A DNA stretch of 29,101 bases, from NCBI GenBank assembly GCA_900543485.1, contig UQRM01000028.1, forward strand, positions 1 through 29,101, in the 5' to 3' direction. The translations under genes and the position numbers were made by a program. Shown piece after piece: positions 1 through 7,053 of this stretch. Origin of the DNA: an uncultured Eubacterium sp. (GTDB taxonomy: Bacteria > Bacillota > Clostridia > Peptostreptococcales > Anaerovoracaceae). The notes beneath the pieces are model-generated. The model did no database searches. It worked only from the letters and a program-made list of their open reading frames with translations, and was not told where the DNA came from. Position 1 is the stretch's first letter. Each line of letters opens with the position of its first letter.

Positions 1-219
1 GTATGTCGGATTTTTCAAAACTCCGGAGCTTAAGAAAAGACCTTCTATATAGTTACGCCTATAAAACTCAATCGTCATTCTGGCTGTGGCAAAATAGGGG
101 ACAATACCAAAGGCAACTCCCAACACAGCTAAAACAACCGAAATGATGTAGCCAGTCTTATGCGGTCTGGCAAACTCTACAAGCCTGCCAAATGGATTCC
201 CGCCCTGCGACTGATTCAT
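1..219 (-). CDS. ABC transporter permease/ATPase, N-terminal fragment (cut by window edge)
   Basis: This is the first 73 codons of a minus-strand gene that leaves the window at position 1. The ATG at 217-219 follows a strong ribosome site (AAAGGAGGG about 6 bases upstream). The product opens with a short polar stretch ending FARPHKTG, then a hydrophobic segment at about residues 22-45 (YIISVVLAVLGVAFGIVPYF). This is how half-size exporters with a fused transmembrane and ATPase domain usually begin. The ATPase part is not visible, so the family rests on the N-terminus and on context: a TetR regulator and a KTR protein lie upstream on the same strand. It is probably a drug or peptide exporter controlled by the TetR protein; the substrate is unknown. 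Confidence 0.6.
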   Translation of the reverse strand, partial: MNQSQGGNPFGRLVEFARPHKTGYIISVVLAVLGVAFGIVPYFATARMTIEFYRRNYIEGLFLSSGVLKNPTY

Positions 220-235
220 ATAAATCCCTCCTTTG

Positions 236-312
236 GTTAGGTTTTGCTAACTCTTGTTCAAAAGAATAAGCCGATAATCTGTCATGTGATTTTACATAAA
301 CAAATTATCGGC
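236..312 (-). terminator. Hairpin pair between the KTR gene and the ABC gene; weak terminator or attenuator
   Basis: A perfect 9-bp inverted repeat, GCCGATAAT (270-278) with ATTATCGGC (304-312), encloses the KTR stop codon and a smaller ATGT/ACAT pairing. On the minus strand it is followed by TTATTCTTTTG, a poor U-tract. A second small stem, GTTAG (236-240) with CTAAC (247-251), lies just before the ribosome site of the ABC gene. The pair could reduce or attenuate read-through into the ABC gene. Function is inferred. Confidence 0.4.
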
Positions 313-517
313 TCTGCGTCTTAGCGTCTGGCACTACTGATAATCGTATTTTCATATTGTCAACATCTATCAAACATTCCTGCTTGCATTTGGGACAAAA
401 TATTGGAAAGTTCCTCAATGAAGTATCTGCCCGTATCTTTGTCCGTGTTCTGCATTTACAAAAAGGGCAGTGAATCCATCCGCTTTCGTCCACGCAAAAG
501 CTTTCTGTTTTCTGCAT
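305..517 (-). CDS. Small cysteine-rich KTR-domain protein
   Basis: The 70-residue product has two CxxC pairs (CPFC and CPKC) that form a predicted zinc ribbon, the motif KTRTKIRADT-like between them, and the ending PDAKTQSR. These are the hallmarks of the small 'cysteine-rich KTR' family (Pfam PF14205 by recollection), whose biochemical role is not known. The ATG at 515-517 was chosen over an upstream start because it aligns with the family N-terminus and follows AAGGTGCGAAGGA. It begins 20 bp after the TetR gene ends, so the two are probably co-transcribed. The family commonly travels with TetR regulators and transporters on integrative elements of gut Firmicutes. Confidence 0.75.
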   Translation of the reverse strand: MQKTESFCVDESGWIHCPFCKCRTRTKIRADTSLRNFPIFCPKCKQECLIDVDNMKIRLSVVPDAKTQSR

Positions 518-536
518 TTCCTTCGCACCTTCTTTC

Positions 537-1154
537 TTATTTTTGATAATATTCTTTCCAGCCATTCCCATAAAAAGCACGCAGCTCATTGATATACTTC
601 TTTGCTTCTTCCATCGGCATATTGTGAATTACCACTTCAAATATACCGGAGTAAAAAGCACTGGAAACAACGTGTAAGAATCCATCTGTAATTCGCCCTT
701 CCGACAGAGCTTTACTTCCAACTTGAATCAAGAATTTCTTTGTACAATCCGTATCCAGTTCCACTAATCCTTCCAAAAATTCCTGATAATAATTCCCCGG
801 CGCTCCAGTAATCAGCAACTTAAATTCAGAAAAATATTCATAGATATATGCAATCACAACTTCAAAGCCACGGTCTGAATATTCCATAAATTTTTCGTTT
901 TGCTCGCGCTCTGTCAAAGAAGAAAAGCTGCTTAATGATTGCCTTAATAGCTCTTTCATGCCGTTAGCTGCTGGTTCAACAAGAAATCGGAATAATCCCT
1001 CTTTATCCGAATACCGCGTATATATTGTGCTGGTGCTGACACCGGCATTTTGAGCAATCGTCCGTATCGAAGCATCCGTATAGCCTTTTTCTAAAAATTC
1101 TGCTTTCGCACAGGCAAGAATCTTCTCGTCAAATTCTTCAATTCTACTTGCCAT
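537..1154 (-). CDS. TetR/AcrR-family transcriptional regulator
   Basis: The 205-residue protein has an N-terminal TetR helix-turn-helix at about residues 8-52 (ILACAKAEFLEKGY, then TIAQNAGVSTSTIYTRYSDK) and a variable all-helical ligand-binding domain. Length is normal for the family. ATG is preceded by GGCAGG. It is probably a repressor of its own gene, the KTR gene and the ABC exporter downstream. Three 14-bp repeats right after the -10 box of its promoter are the likely operator. The inducing ligand cannot be told from sequence. Confidence 0.9.
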   Translation of the reverse strand: MASRIEEFDEKILACAKAEFLEKGYTDASIRTIAQNAGVSTSTIYTRYSDKEGLFRFLVEPAANGMKELLRQSLSSFSSLTEREQNEKFMEYSDRGFEVVIAYIYEYFSEFKLLITGAPGNYYQEFLEGLVELDTDCTKKFLIQVGSKALSEGRITDGFLHVVSSAFYSGIFEVVIHNMPMEEAKKYINELRAFYGNGWKEYYQK

Positions 1155-1175
1155 TGATTACCTGCCTTTCTTTTA

Positions 1176-1217
1176 AAACATCGTTTCAAAAACATTGTAT
1201 TAAAAACACTGTTTTAA
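1176..1217. promoter_or_regulatory. Three tandem 14-bp repeats, probable TetR operator array
   Basis: Three adjoining 14-bp units lie at 1176-1189, 1190-1203 and 1204-1217: AAACATCGTTTCAA, AAACATTGTATTAA and AAACACTGTTTTAA. Each has a nearly palindromic core (AAACAnnGTTT). They cover the transcription start expected from the promoter at 1217-1244 and end just upstream of the TetR ribosome site, which fits autorepression. That the TetR protein binds here is inferred from position. Confidence 0.65.
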
Positions 1218-1244
1218 TTATAGCAAAGAAATACAGATTGTCAA
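1217..1244 (-). promoter_or_regulatory. Sigma-A promoter of the TetR-KTR-ABC operon
   Basis: Reading the minus strand, a perfect -35 box TTGACA (1239-1244) and a perfect -10 box TATAAT (1217-1222) are separated by 16 bp. Transcription would start near 1210, inside the repeat array. Confidence 0.8.
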
Positions 1245-1530
1245 GAGATTCCTATTAATTTCATCTTTATTCATAAAATATTGGCTTAACCTTTGAAATT
1301 CTAATCAGTCTGGCTGTGTGCAATTTGTGTCGACCAGCGGTCACTGATGCGGTGCTAAACGGCCATCCTGCGTTATTCAATGACCAATAATATAGATTTT
1401 ACCTCAATGGTAGGAGCTAACGTCAGCACTGTACGTGCATCATTGTCGTCAAAATTCATTTGGAGTGATGTTTAACAAACGATCCAAGCTATACTTTAGG
1501 ATTTTTCATTTAAACACAGATATCAACAAA
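1245..1530. other. Gene-free AT-rich spacer
   Basis: Between the TetR promoter and the end of the next minus-strand gene I find no convincing gene, RNA or terminator. A short GC-richer patch at about 1330-1375 (around GTCGACCAGCGGTCACTGATG) differs in composition from its surroundings and may be a decayed remnant, but no family is recognisable. Confidence 0.4.
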
Positions 1531-1776
1531 CTACCCTTTTAAATATTTGCACAGCAAATCCTCTTTCCCGTCATCCTCGATGCTCTCTACTGCATATCGT
1601 AACCATTCGTCTGGTGTCGGTATCTCACCAGCACAAGGTATTTTTCTCCACTGTGCCCTTTTTTCCGGATCAGGATCATTCCACCCTTTTTCAATTCGGG
1701 CAGAAATAATTGCCCTCATTTCCTCTACTGTAATATCACGTTCATGAGCCAAACGTTCAAATATATGCTCTGCCAT
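1531..1776 (-). CDS. Small protein, possibly related to the Spo0A C-terminal helical domain
   Basis: The 81-residue product follows a clear AGGAGG 8 bases before its ATG, so it is very likely translated. It is acidic and helical, with the pattern HERDITVEEMRAIISARIEKGW, then NPDPEKRAQWRKIP and TPDEWLRYA. Similar small proteins (VEEVRxxIxxAI...NPDP...W..IP...G..PTPEE) are often labelled as having a sporulation factor Spo0A C-terminal domain. I recall that pattern but cannot verify it here, and the protein has no receiver domain. It stands alone between the TetR unit and a divergent XRE regulator. Function is unknown. Confidence 0.6.
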   Translation of the reverse strand: MAEHIFERLAHERDITVEEMRAIISARIEKGWNDPDPEKRAQWRKIPCAGEIPTPDEWLRYAVESIEDDGKEDLLCKYLKG

Positions 1777-1929
1777 AATTTAGCCTCCTGGACATCCTAA
1801 ATATTATTCCTTGATAGCTGCCAAGCCATTACTGTGTAAGTCCTTTTCAGGAAATATTATAGCTACCGATTGTGACTATTATATCACCATTCTGGGACTT
1901 AGAATAGATACAGATAGGTAGGTGATGAT

Positions 1930-2229
1930 ATGGATACGCAGAAACGAATCAGAGAACTGATGGAAGAACGGAAATGGACAGACTACCGTCTGGCAAAGGA
2001 AGCAAACCTCTCCCATTCCACCGTTACAAATATGTTCAACAGAAATAACGCACCAACTCTGCCAACTTTGGAAGCAGTATGCCGTGCGTTTGGTATCACC
2101 TTGGCTCAGTTCTTTGCCGAAGGCGAAGAAGCTCAATTAACCGAAGAACAACAGAAGCTCTTTTCAAAATGGAGTACCCTGACCGACAGGCAGAAACAAA
2201 TTCTTCTTGAACTGATGGATGCCATTTAA
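1930..2229 (+). CDS. XRE/Cro-type helix-turn-helix regulator
   Basis: The 99-residue protein has a Cro/CI-type helix-turn-helix at about residues 5-62 (RIRELMEERKWTDYRLAKEA, SHSTVTNMFN, PTLPTLEAVCRAFGI). A short acidic linker and a C-terminal helix (TLTDRQKQILLELMDAI) follow and may dimerise. The ribosome site AGGTAGGTGATG precedes the ATG. A terminator overlaps the stop codon, so it is a single-gene unit. Such stand-alone regulators are common on integrative elements and phages. Target is unknown. Confidence 0.85.
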   Translation: MDTQKRIRELMEERKWTDYRLAKEANLSHSTVTNMFNRNNAPTLPTLEAVCRAFGITLAQFFAEGEEAQLTEEQQKLFSKWSTLTDRQKQILLELMDAI

Positions 2230-2271
2230 AGCACATCACTCCCACACCGGGAAAGATGTGCTTTTCTTTTT
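2228..2271 (+). terminator. Rho-independent terminator of the XRE gene
   Basis: A perfect 10-bp stem, AAAGCACATC (2228-2237) with GATGTGCTTT (2255-2264), is followed by TCTTTTT. It overlaps the stop codon of the XRE gene. Confidence 0.85.
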
Positions 2272-2402
2272 GCCTGCATCCATGCTGTCAACTCCACATA
2301 CCATTTATCCAACCTGTCAACTCAACACCCCCAATATCAAAATCAGCCACTCAACTCTCCGCCAATTTTCACAGTAGACCAGTTCCCACTTACCCGTAAA
2401 AT

Positions 2403-2428
2403 GAAAAAATCCAGGAACCGGAACCTGT
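2403..2428 (-). terminator. Weak terminator candidate after the housekeeping operon
   Basis: On the minus strand a short stem (CAGG with CCTG, 2412-2415 and 2424-2427) is followed by GATTTTTTCATTTT. It lies about 60 bp past the rlmD stop. The stem is short. The rest of the 2272-2484 gap shows only a repeated CTGTCAACTC and no gene. Confidence 0.4.
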
Positions 2429-2484
2429 CCTCTGACAAGCCCCAACTCCCGGAAATTCTTTATTTTCTACACTTTTTCGCTGTT

Positions 2485-4218
2485 CTATTCTTTAACTTTT
2501 GACATCAATACTACGCACTCCACATGCCCTGTATGCGGAAACATGTCCACAGGAGTCCCCTCCACGAATTCATATCCCAAGTCCCCAAGCAGTCTCACAT
2601 CCCGCGCCAAAGTAGCCGGGTCGCAGGACACGTAGATTATTTTTCCAACGCCTACGGAAGCCACTGCTTCCAAAAGCTCAGGCCTGCAGCCTGCTCTCGG
2701 TGGATCCAGTATGGCTATGTCGGCACGGCGTATCTGAGCCGCCAGTTCTTCATCGACAGCAGCCGTGTCGCCATCTGTTTTTCCTGCCGCCTTCACACAG
2801 GCCGGCAATACCTCCTCTGCTCTGCCGCATATATATCGCGCATTGACGATTCCATTGATGACGGCGTTCCTGTTGGCGTCGATAACGGCTTCCTTCACCG
2901 ACTCTATGCCGACGACGGCCTCAGCCTCATCGGCGCAGTAAAGGCCTATGGTACCGACACCGCAATATATATCCAGTACCACGGGTTTACTGCCTCCCGG
3001 GGCCAAGTCGCCGTTCGGGGCCGTGGCGCTTGCGGCCGCCTCTGTCTCCGGCCCGGCCGCCGGATTGTCCGGGTCGGGGGCGGCCATATCCCGGAACTCG
3101 TCCGGGCGGCCGAACCCACAGTACTCCCTCACCTTATCGTATAGCCTCTTCATCTGTACCGGGTTCACCTGATAAAAACTGGCCGGCGATATCTCCAGTT
3201 CAAGGCTGCCCAGCCTGTCGTTTATCACCGGTTTCCCGGCTGCCACTACATTCTTATCGCCCATGATACTGCGATTGTCCCCGGAGCCGGAAATTTGAAC
3301 ATCGCCTATGCCTCTCATGCTTCCCATATCGCGACGGTCGCCGCGGCCCTTGCCGTTACCGGCCTTTTTTCCGCCTGGCGTAGTGATGCCTTTGCTCTTT
3401 TTGATACTGAGGACAACGCTCTCAAGAGAATATCCCACATCATATATAGCTTCATCCATCATCTCTATCAGCTTCTGGACGTTAGGTATCCCGTTGCCGT
3501 TGATGACCAGTATCACCATCACTTCTCCGCTGGAAAATCCGGTTTTCACGATAAGATGACGCATCAGACCTTTCTCCCATCTGGGATCCCACGCAGTGAT
3601 GTTATCCTCCGCCATGAAACGCCTGAGAGCGTCGGCAGCCGCCATAGCTGGCAGCGACTGGAGGTAACAATCTCCGCAATCCACCACCAGGTGACTCCTG
3701 GCCTGGAAAAATCCAACAGCCGGCTCTCCCAGATTTTCCACGATACCGCCCTTCCTGGTGATTATGCCTCCCGTACTGATGGGAAATTGCGCCTTATTCC
3801 TGTATCTGAACGTCCCACTGCCATCGTTGTCGCTCTCATCCATGCCGATGATAGGCATCACAACCGGTTCTTTCAGCCCTGCCAGCCGCTGCAGCTTTTC
3901 CCGCACCTGGCGCTCCTTGAGTTTAAGCTGCTGAGGATACTCCAGTTTTCCATATGGACAGCCGCCGCACCCCTCATCGAAAAAAACGCAATCGAATTCA
4001 CCGGACCGATACGGCGATGTCTCTACCATCTCCACCATATCTGCGAATCCATAGTTCTTCTTGACTCTGGTCATCTCCGCCTTCACCTTGTCCCCCACCA
4101 CGGTTCCCGGGACAAACACTACGAATCCATCGGCCTTTCCTATACCCTGGCCTTCACCGCTCATATCCTCTATTACGATCTCGACACTGTCACCCTTTTT
4201 CAAATCATTCCTCTCCAT
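2485..4218 (-). CDS. rlmD: 23S rRNA (uracil-C5)-methyltransferase, RlmD/TrmA family
   Basis: The enzyme would methylate C5 of a uracil in 23S rRNA (U1939-type) or tRNA using S-adenosylmethionine. A TRAM RNA-binding domain spans residues about 8-65. Iron-sulfur cysteines are Cys77, Cys84, Cys87 and probably Cys181 or Cys184. The SAM loop is VLDIYCGVGTIGL (414-426), DPPR is at 505-508, and the nucleophile Cys532 lies in VSCDPATLARD. The ATG at 4218 begins two bases after the corA stop, so translation is probably coupled; no strong ribosome site is seen. At 577 residues it is over 100 longer than usual (about 450). The excess lies in a Gly/Lys/Asp-rich insert (about 279-318) and an Ala/Pro-rich insert (about 370-411), both in the catalytic half. 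The exact target base cannot be decided from sequence. Confidence 0.88.
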   Translation of the reverse strand: MERNDLKKGDSVEIVIEDMSGEGQGIGKADGFVVFVPGTVVGDKVKAEMTRVKKNYGFADMVEMVETSPYRSGEFDCVFFDEGCGGCPYGKLEYPQQLKLKERQVREKLQRLAGLKEPVVMPIIGMDESDNDGSGTFRYRNKAQFPISTGGIITRKGGIVENLGEPAVGFFQARSHLVVDCGDCYLQSLPAMAAADALRRFMAEDNITAWDPRWEKGLMRHLIVKTGFSSGEVMVILVINGNGIPNVQKLIEMMDEAIYDVGYSLESVVLSIKKSKGITTPGGKKAGNGKGRGDRRDMGSMRGIGDVQISGSGDNRSIMGDKNVVAAGKPVINDRLGSLELEISPASFYQVNPVQMKRLYDKVREYCGFGRPDEFRDMAAPDPDNPAAGPETEAAASATAPNGDLAPGGSKPVVLDIYCGVGTIGLYCADEAEAVVGIESVKEAVIDANRNAVINGIVNARYICGRAEEVLPACVKAAGKTDGDTAAVDEELAAQIRRADIAILDPPRAGCRPELLEAVASVGVGKIIYVSCDPATLARDVRLLGDLGYEFVEGTPVDMFPHTGHVECVVLMSKVKE

Positions 4219-4220
4219 TT

Positions 4221-5084
4221 CTAAAACCACTTTTTCTTCTTGAATATAATTATCTCCACGATGACGACGATGACAGCCGCCGCGATGACGATGCCATACG
4301 CCCAAGGCATATCAAGCTCAGGCATATTGCGGAAGTTCATGCCATACCATCCCGTTATCAGTGTGAGCGGCATGAATATGGTCGTCACGATGGTCAGTAT
4401 CTGCATCACCTTGTTCTGCTGGGCGTTGATCCTGGACTGATGGATATCCCTTATCTGCATCACGTATTCAGCCATCCCCATGACGTCCTGATAAAGCCTG
4501 TCTATCCTGTTGCCAAGGTAAGCGAAGAACTGCCGGTCTCTCTCGTTTCCTGTCCTCGACATGAACGCCTCCAGCTCATCCACCACATCGGCCAGCAATT
4601 TGTAATAGCTGGCCAGGTCCCGCAGATTCTTCCTGTGCTGCGACAGATATCCGTCAAAATCATCAGGTATCCCGCGACTACCGTCGGTCACCATGTCCTC
4701 CACCGCGTCCAGCTTTTTATCATATCCATCAAGGAACAACAGATCGTCCCTTATCACATATTCAATCAGAGAAAACATGATGAAGGCGGCTCCCGCCTCA
4801 TCTATGCTGCCGCCATCCTGCACCTCTCTCATTATCTTTTCGGCCTGTCCGTCATCGTCTATTATCAGCAGCCTGTCCCCGTCCAGCCGGAATCCGCATC
4901 TGAGCCTGACCTTTTCCGTATCCTTCTTGTCAGGTATCAGCAGAGTTCCTGCTACGCAGTCACCAAACACGTTGGCGCTGCAGTGTTTCACGGCAGCAGG
5001 GCGCCCGAACATCAGTCTTTGTCCGGCCAATTCTCCGTATTTACTGAAGAAGTCGTCAGCCGACATGATCTCAAAGTTTTCCAT
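4221..5084 (-). CDS. corA: CorA-family divalent cation (Mg2+) transporter
   Basis: The 287-residue protein has a soluble N-terminal part with a long helical stretch at about residues 140-225. Two C-terminal membrane helices (about 228-247 and 262-281) are separated by the signature YGMNF (GMN at about 248-250), and a lysine-rich tail KKKKWF follows. This is the CorA pentamer architecture, which imports Mg2+ or Co2+. The GMN loop is the ion selectivity filter in the family. The N-terminal domain is a little shorter than in E. coli CorA. ATG is preceded by AGGAG about 10 bases upstream. It lies 21 bp after whiA and 2 bp before rlmD in the same operon. Confidence 0.9.
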   Translation of the reverse strand: MENFEIMSADDFFSKYGELAGQRLMFGRPAAVKHCSANVFGDCVAGTLLIPDKKDTEKVRLRCGFRLDGDRLLIIDDDGQAEKIMREVQDGGSIDEAGAAFIMFSLIEYVIRDDLLFLDGYDKKLDAVEDMVTDGSRGIPDDFDGYLSQHRKNLRDLASYYKLLADVVDELEAFMSRTGNERDRQFFAYLGNRIDRLYQDVMGMAEYVMQIRDIHQSRINAQQNKVMQILTIVTTIFMPLTLITGWYGMNFRNMPELDMPWAYGIVIAAAVIVVIVEIIIFKKKKWF

Positions 5085-5105
5085 ATGTATAACAGCTCCT
5101 CTGTA

Positions 5106-6047
5106 TCACAGCTCTTTCGCTATCTCCTCTATCCGCCTCAATCTGTTGTTCATCCCAGATTTGGAAAGCGGGGGCGTCATCATTTTCCCCAGCTCCTCTA
5201 TCCCCACGTCAGGGTTTTCCAGCCGCAGCTCCGCCGCCTCCCGCAGCTTAGCCGACAGAAAGTCCAGCCCTCGCTCTTCTATTATTCTTCTTATGCTGAG
5301 TATCTGCTTTTCGGCAGCCTTTATGGACTTGTCGATGTTGGCGTTGTCAATGTTGTTGAGCCTGTATGTCTGAGACCTGAGCCCCTTCATCATCATTATC
5401 TCGTCAAACTTGAAGAACTGGCTTGATGCCCCCATTATACCAATAGCGTCACGCACCTGTTCTCCTGCCTTGAGATATACGCCGTACCCCTTCTTTCGAT
5501 TTACTATCTTCGCGTTTATATCGGCAAAGCTGTTCAGGAGCTTCCGCATATCCTTTGCAAGCGTTTCCGTACCAGTGCTTATCTCGAAGTGATACTCCTT
5601 CTCCGGATTGTTGACGGTGCCGGATCCAAGGAATGCCCCTCTGAGATACGACTTTCGGCAGCATTTCGTCCTTACAAGTCCGTCATATATGCCGTCACTG
5701 ATGAAATTCATACCTTCCTTGACCATCAGTATCCCCGTTTCCCTGAGTATTTGTTCGCTGAGATTTTCCGGCCCTATGGAAAGCATATACGAATGTCCCT
5801 TCTTGGGTGAACTTTCCTGTCCCATGCCTACCGTCGTATCGACGGAAAAATATGTCTTTATCAATGTCTTGTAATGTCTGGCCACAGCCGGGTTGGATGT
5901 GGTCATCACTATCCTGAACTTGCCGCCCCCTGCCAGGTGTATACTCCCGGCAAAACGTATGAACCCTGCTATCTCGGCCAGCATACAACATTTCTTCTCC
6001 GGCATGATGCGTGCCAGCTCATTTTTAGTCTCCGATGAAAAAGACAT
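5106..6047 (-). CDS. whiA: DNA-binding regulator WhiA
   Basis: The 313-residue protein matches WhiA throughout. An N-terminal degenerate LAGLIDADG homing-endonuclease fold includes YLRGAFLGSGTVNNPEKEYH at about residues 132-151. A C-terminal helix-turn-helix includes ELGKMMTPPLSKSGMNNRLRRIEEIA. WhiA acts in sporulation gene control in actinomycetes and in cell division and chromosome segregation in Bacillus. Start ATG follows GGAGGGGGAGAAAGG. It follows rapZ, as in most Firmicutes, but the yvcK gene that normally lies between them is missing and a hairpin separates the two. Confidence 0.96.
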   Translation of the reverse strand: MSFSSETKNELARIMPEKKCCMLAEIAGFIRFAGSIHLAGGGKFRIVMTTSNPAVARHYKTLIKTYFSVDTTVGMGQESSPKKGHSYMLSIGPENLSEQILRETGILMVKEGMNFISDGIYDGLVRTKCCRKSYLRGAFLGSGTVNNPEKEYHFEISTGTETLAKDMRKLLNSFADINAKIVNRKKGYGVYLKAGEQVRDAIGIMGASSQFFKFDEIMMMKGLRSQTYRLNNIDNANIDKSIKAAEKQILSIRRIIEERGLDFLSAKLREAAELRLENPDVGIEELGKMMTPPLSKSGMNNRLRRIEEIAKEL

Positions 6048-6081
6048 ACTTCACCATTCCTTTCTCCCCCTCCACATATTG

Positions 6082-6127
6082 AAAAGGCTGCCGCCCGGAC
6101 GTCTCACCATCCCTCATGCGGCAGCCT
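6082..6127 (-). terminator. Strong hairpin between rapZ and whiA
   Basis: A perfect 10-bp inverted repeat, AGGCTGCCGC (6085-6094) with GCGGCAGCCT (6118-6127), has a 23-nt loop. Read on the minus strand it is followed by TTTC, a short U-tract. It may be a partial terminator that tunes whiA, corA and rlmD relative to the upstream genes. Confidence 0.5.
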
Positions 6128-6156
6128 GCCTGTCATCTCATCTATCGCCTCTTCGC

Positions 6157-7002
6157 CTATAAGTCTCTGTGTTCCAGCGTCGTACGTCTGCCGCTGTCCC
6201 GAAGCCGCCTGTGGAGCTCATTTGCCACCGCCACGGAGCGATGATGTCCTCCGGTACATCCGATGCAGACATTGAGGCTGTACTTCCCCTCTTTGATGTA
6301 AAACGGTATCAGCATATCTATCATATCCATGGCCTTTTCGATGAAATCGTTGGTGACCTTGTGCTTGAGCACATACTTGCTCACTTTGGCGTTGTTGCCT
6401 GTAAGTGGTCTCAGGGATTTCACGTAATACGGATTGGGGATGAAACGCATATCAAACACCATATCGGCAGCCATCGGAGTCCCTCTCTTGTATCCGAAGG
6501 ACATGATATTGATGATAAACGTATCGCTGGTTTCCTCCGATGTGAGAAGGTGCTTTATCTCCGCCCACAGCTGGGCTGACTTCATGTTGGATGTATCGAT
6601 GACATAATCAGCCTGCTTTCGCAATTCCTCCAGCATTTCACGCTCTCTGTGCAGCCCTACCGCCACCGGTCCGCCTTCCGAAAGAGGATGGCTCCTTCTG
6701 GTCTCATTATACCTTCTAAGCAACGTATCGTCCGATGCCTCCAGATACAATATCTTGAAATCCATCTCATCTTTCTTCATCTCTTCCAGTGATTCTTTCA
6801 GATCGTCAAAGAGCTTTCCGCCTCTGACATCTATGACAAAAGCTGCCTTATCTATACCTTTGCCGTTTCCCGCCAGGTCTATGAAACTCTTGATGAGAGC
6901 CGGCGGCATATTGTCCACACAGTAATACCCCATATCTTCCAGGCAGTCCACCGCCTGGGTCTTTCCCGCTCCCGAAAGTCCTGTAACTATTATCGCTTTC
7001 AT
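6157..7002 (-). CDS. rapZ: RNase adapter / nucleotide-binding protein RapZ (YvcJ)
   Basis: The 281-residue protein has an N-terminal P-loop (VTGLSGAGKT, residues about 5-14) and a C-terminal RapZ domain with CIGCTGGHHRSVAVANEL. It is full length. In E. coli RapZ delivers the small RNA GlmZ to RNase E and senses glucosamine-6-phosphate; the Firmicutes homologue YvcJ binds and hydrolyses nucleotides and its target is less clear. The ATG at 7002 was chosen because AAGGGGGAAG stands just upstream and the P-loop then begins at the usual distance. It lies 51 bp after the PHP gene and 109 bp before whiA. Confidence 0.95.
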   Translation of the reverse strand: MKAIIVTGLSGAGKTQAVDCLEDMGYYCVDNMPPALIKSFIDLAGNGKGIDKAAFVIDVRGGKLFDDLKESLEEMKKDEMDFKILYLEASDDTLLRRYNETRRSHPLSEGGPVAVGLHREREMLEELRKQADYVIDTSNMKSAQLWAEIKHLLTSEETSDTFIINIMSFGYKRGTPMAADMVFDMRFIPNPYYVKSLRPLTGNNAKVSKYVLKHKVTNDFIEKAMDMIDMLIPFYIKEGKYSLNVCIGCTGGHHRSVAVANELHRRLRDSGRRTTLEHRDL

Positions 7003-7053
7003 TGCTCTTCCCCCTTGCACCGCCGGGTCTCCGCGGCCACACAGCTCATGCAG

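Noticed and set aside
1300..1450. Decayed gene or attachment site in the left gap
   Set aside because: Composition changes slightly, but no motif, repeat pair or reading frame could be tied to a known family or site.
1879..2136. Minus-strand open frame opposite the XRE gene
   Set aside because: It is antisense to a recognisable helix-turn-helix protein and lacks any motif or ribosome site.
3295..4224. Long plus-strand open frame of 309 codons opposite rlmD
   Set aside because: It is the complement of a clearly conserved methyltransferase, has no ribosome site and a composition (His/Leu-rich) typical of an antisense shadow.
4219..4305. Upstream TTG start adding 29 residues to the rlmD protein
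   Set aside because: The extension is antisense-like and lies inside the corA coding region; the TRAM domain begins right after the ATG at 4218.
4440..5426. Plus-strand open frame of 328 codons opposite corA and whiA
   Set aside because: It spans two conserved genes on the other strand and shows no family motif.
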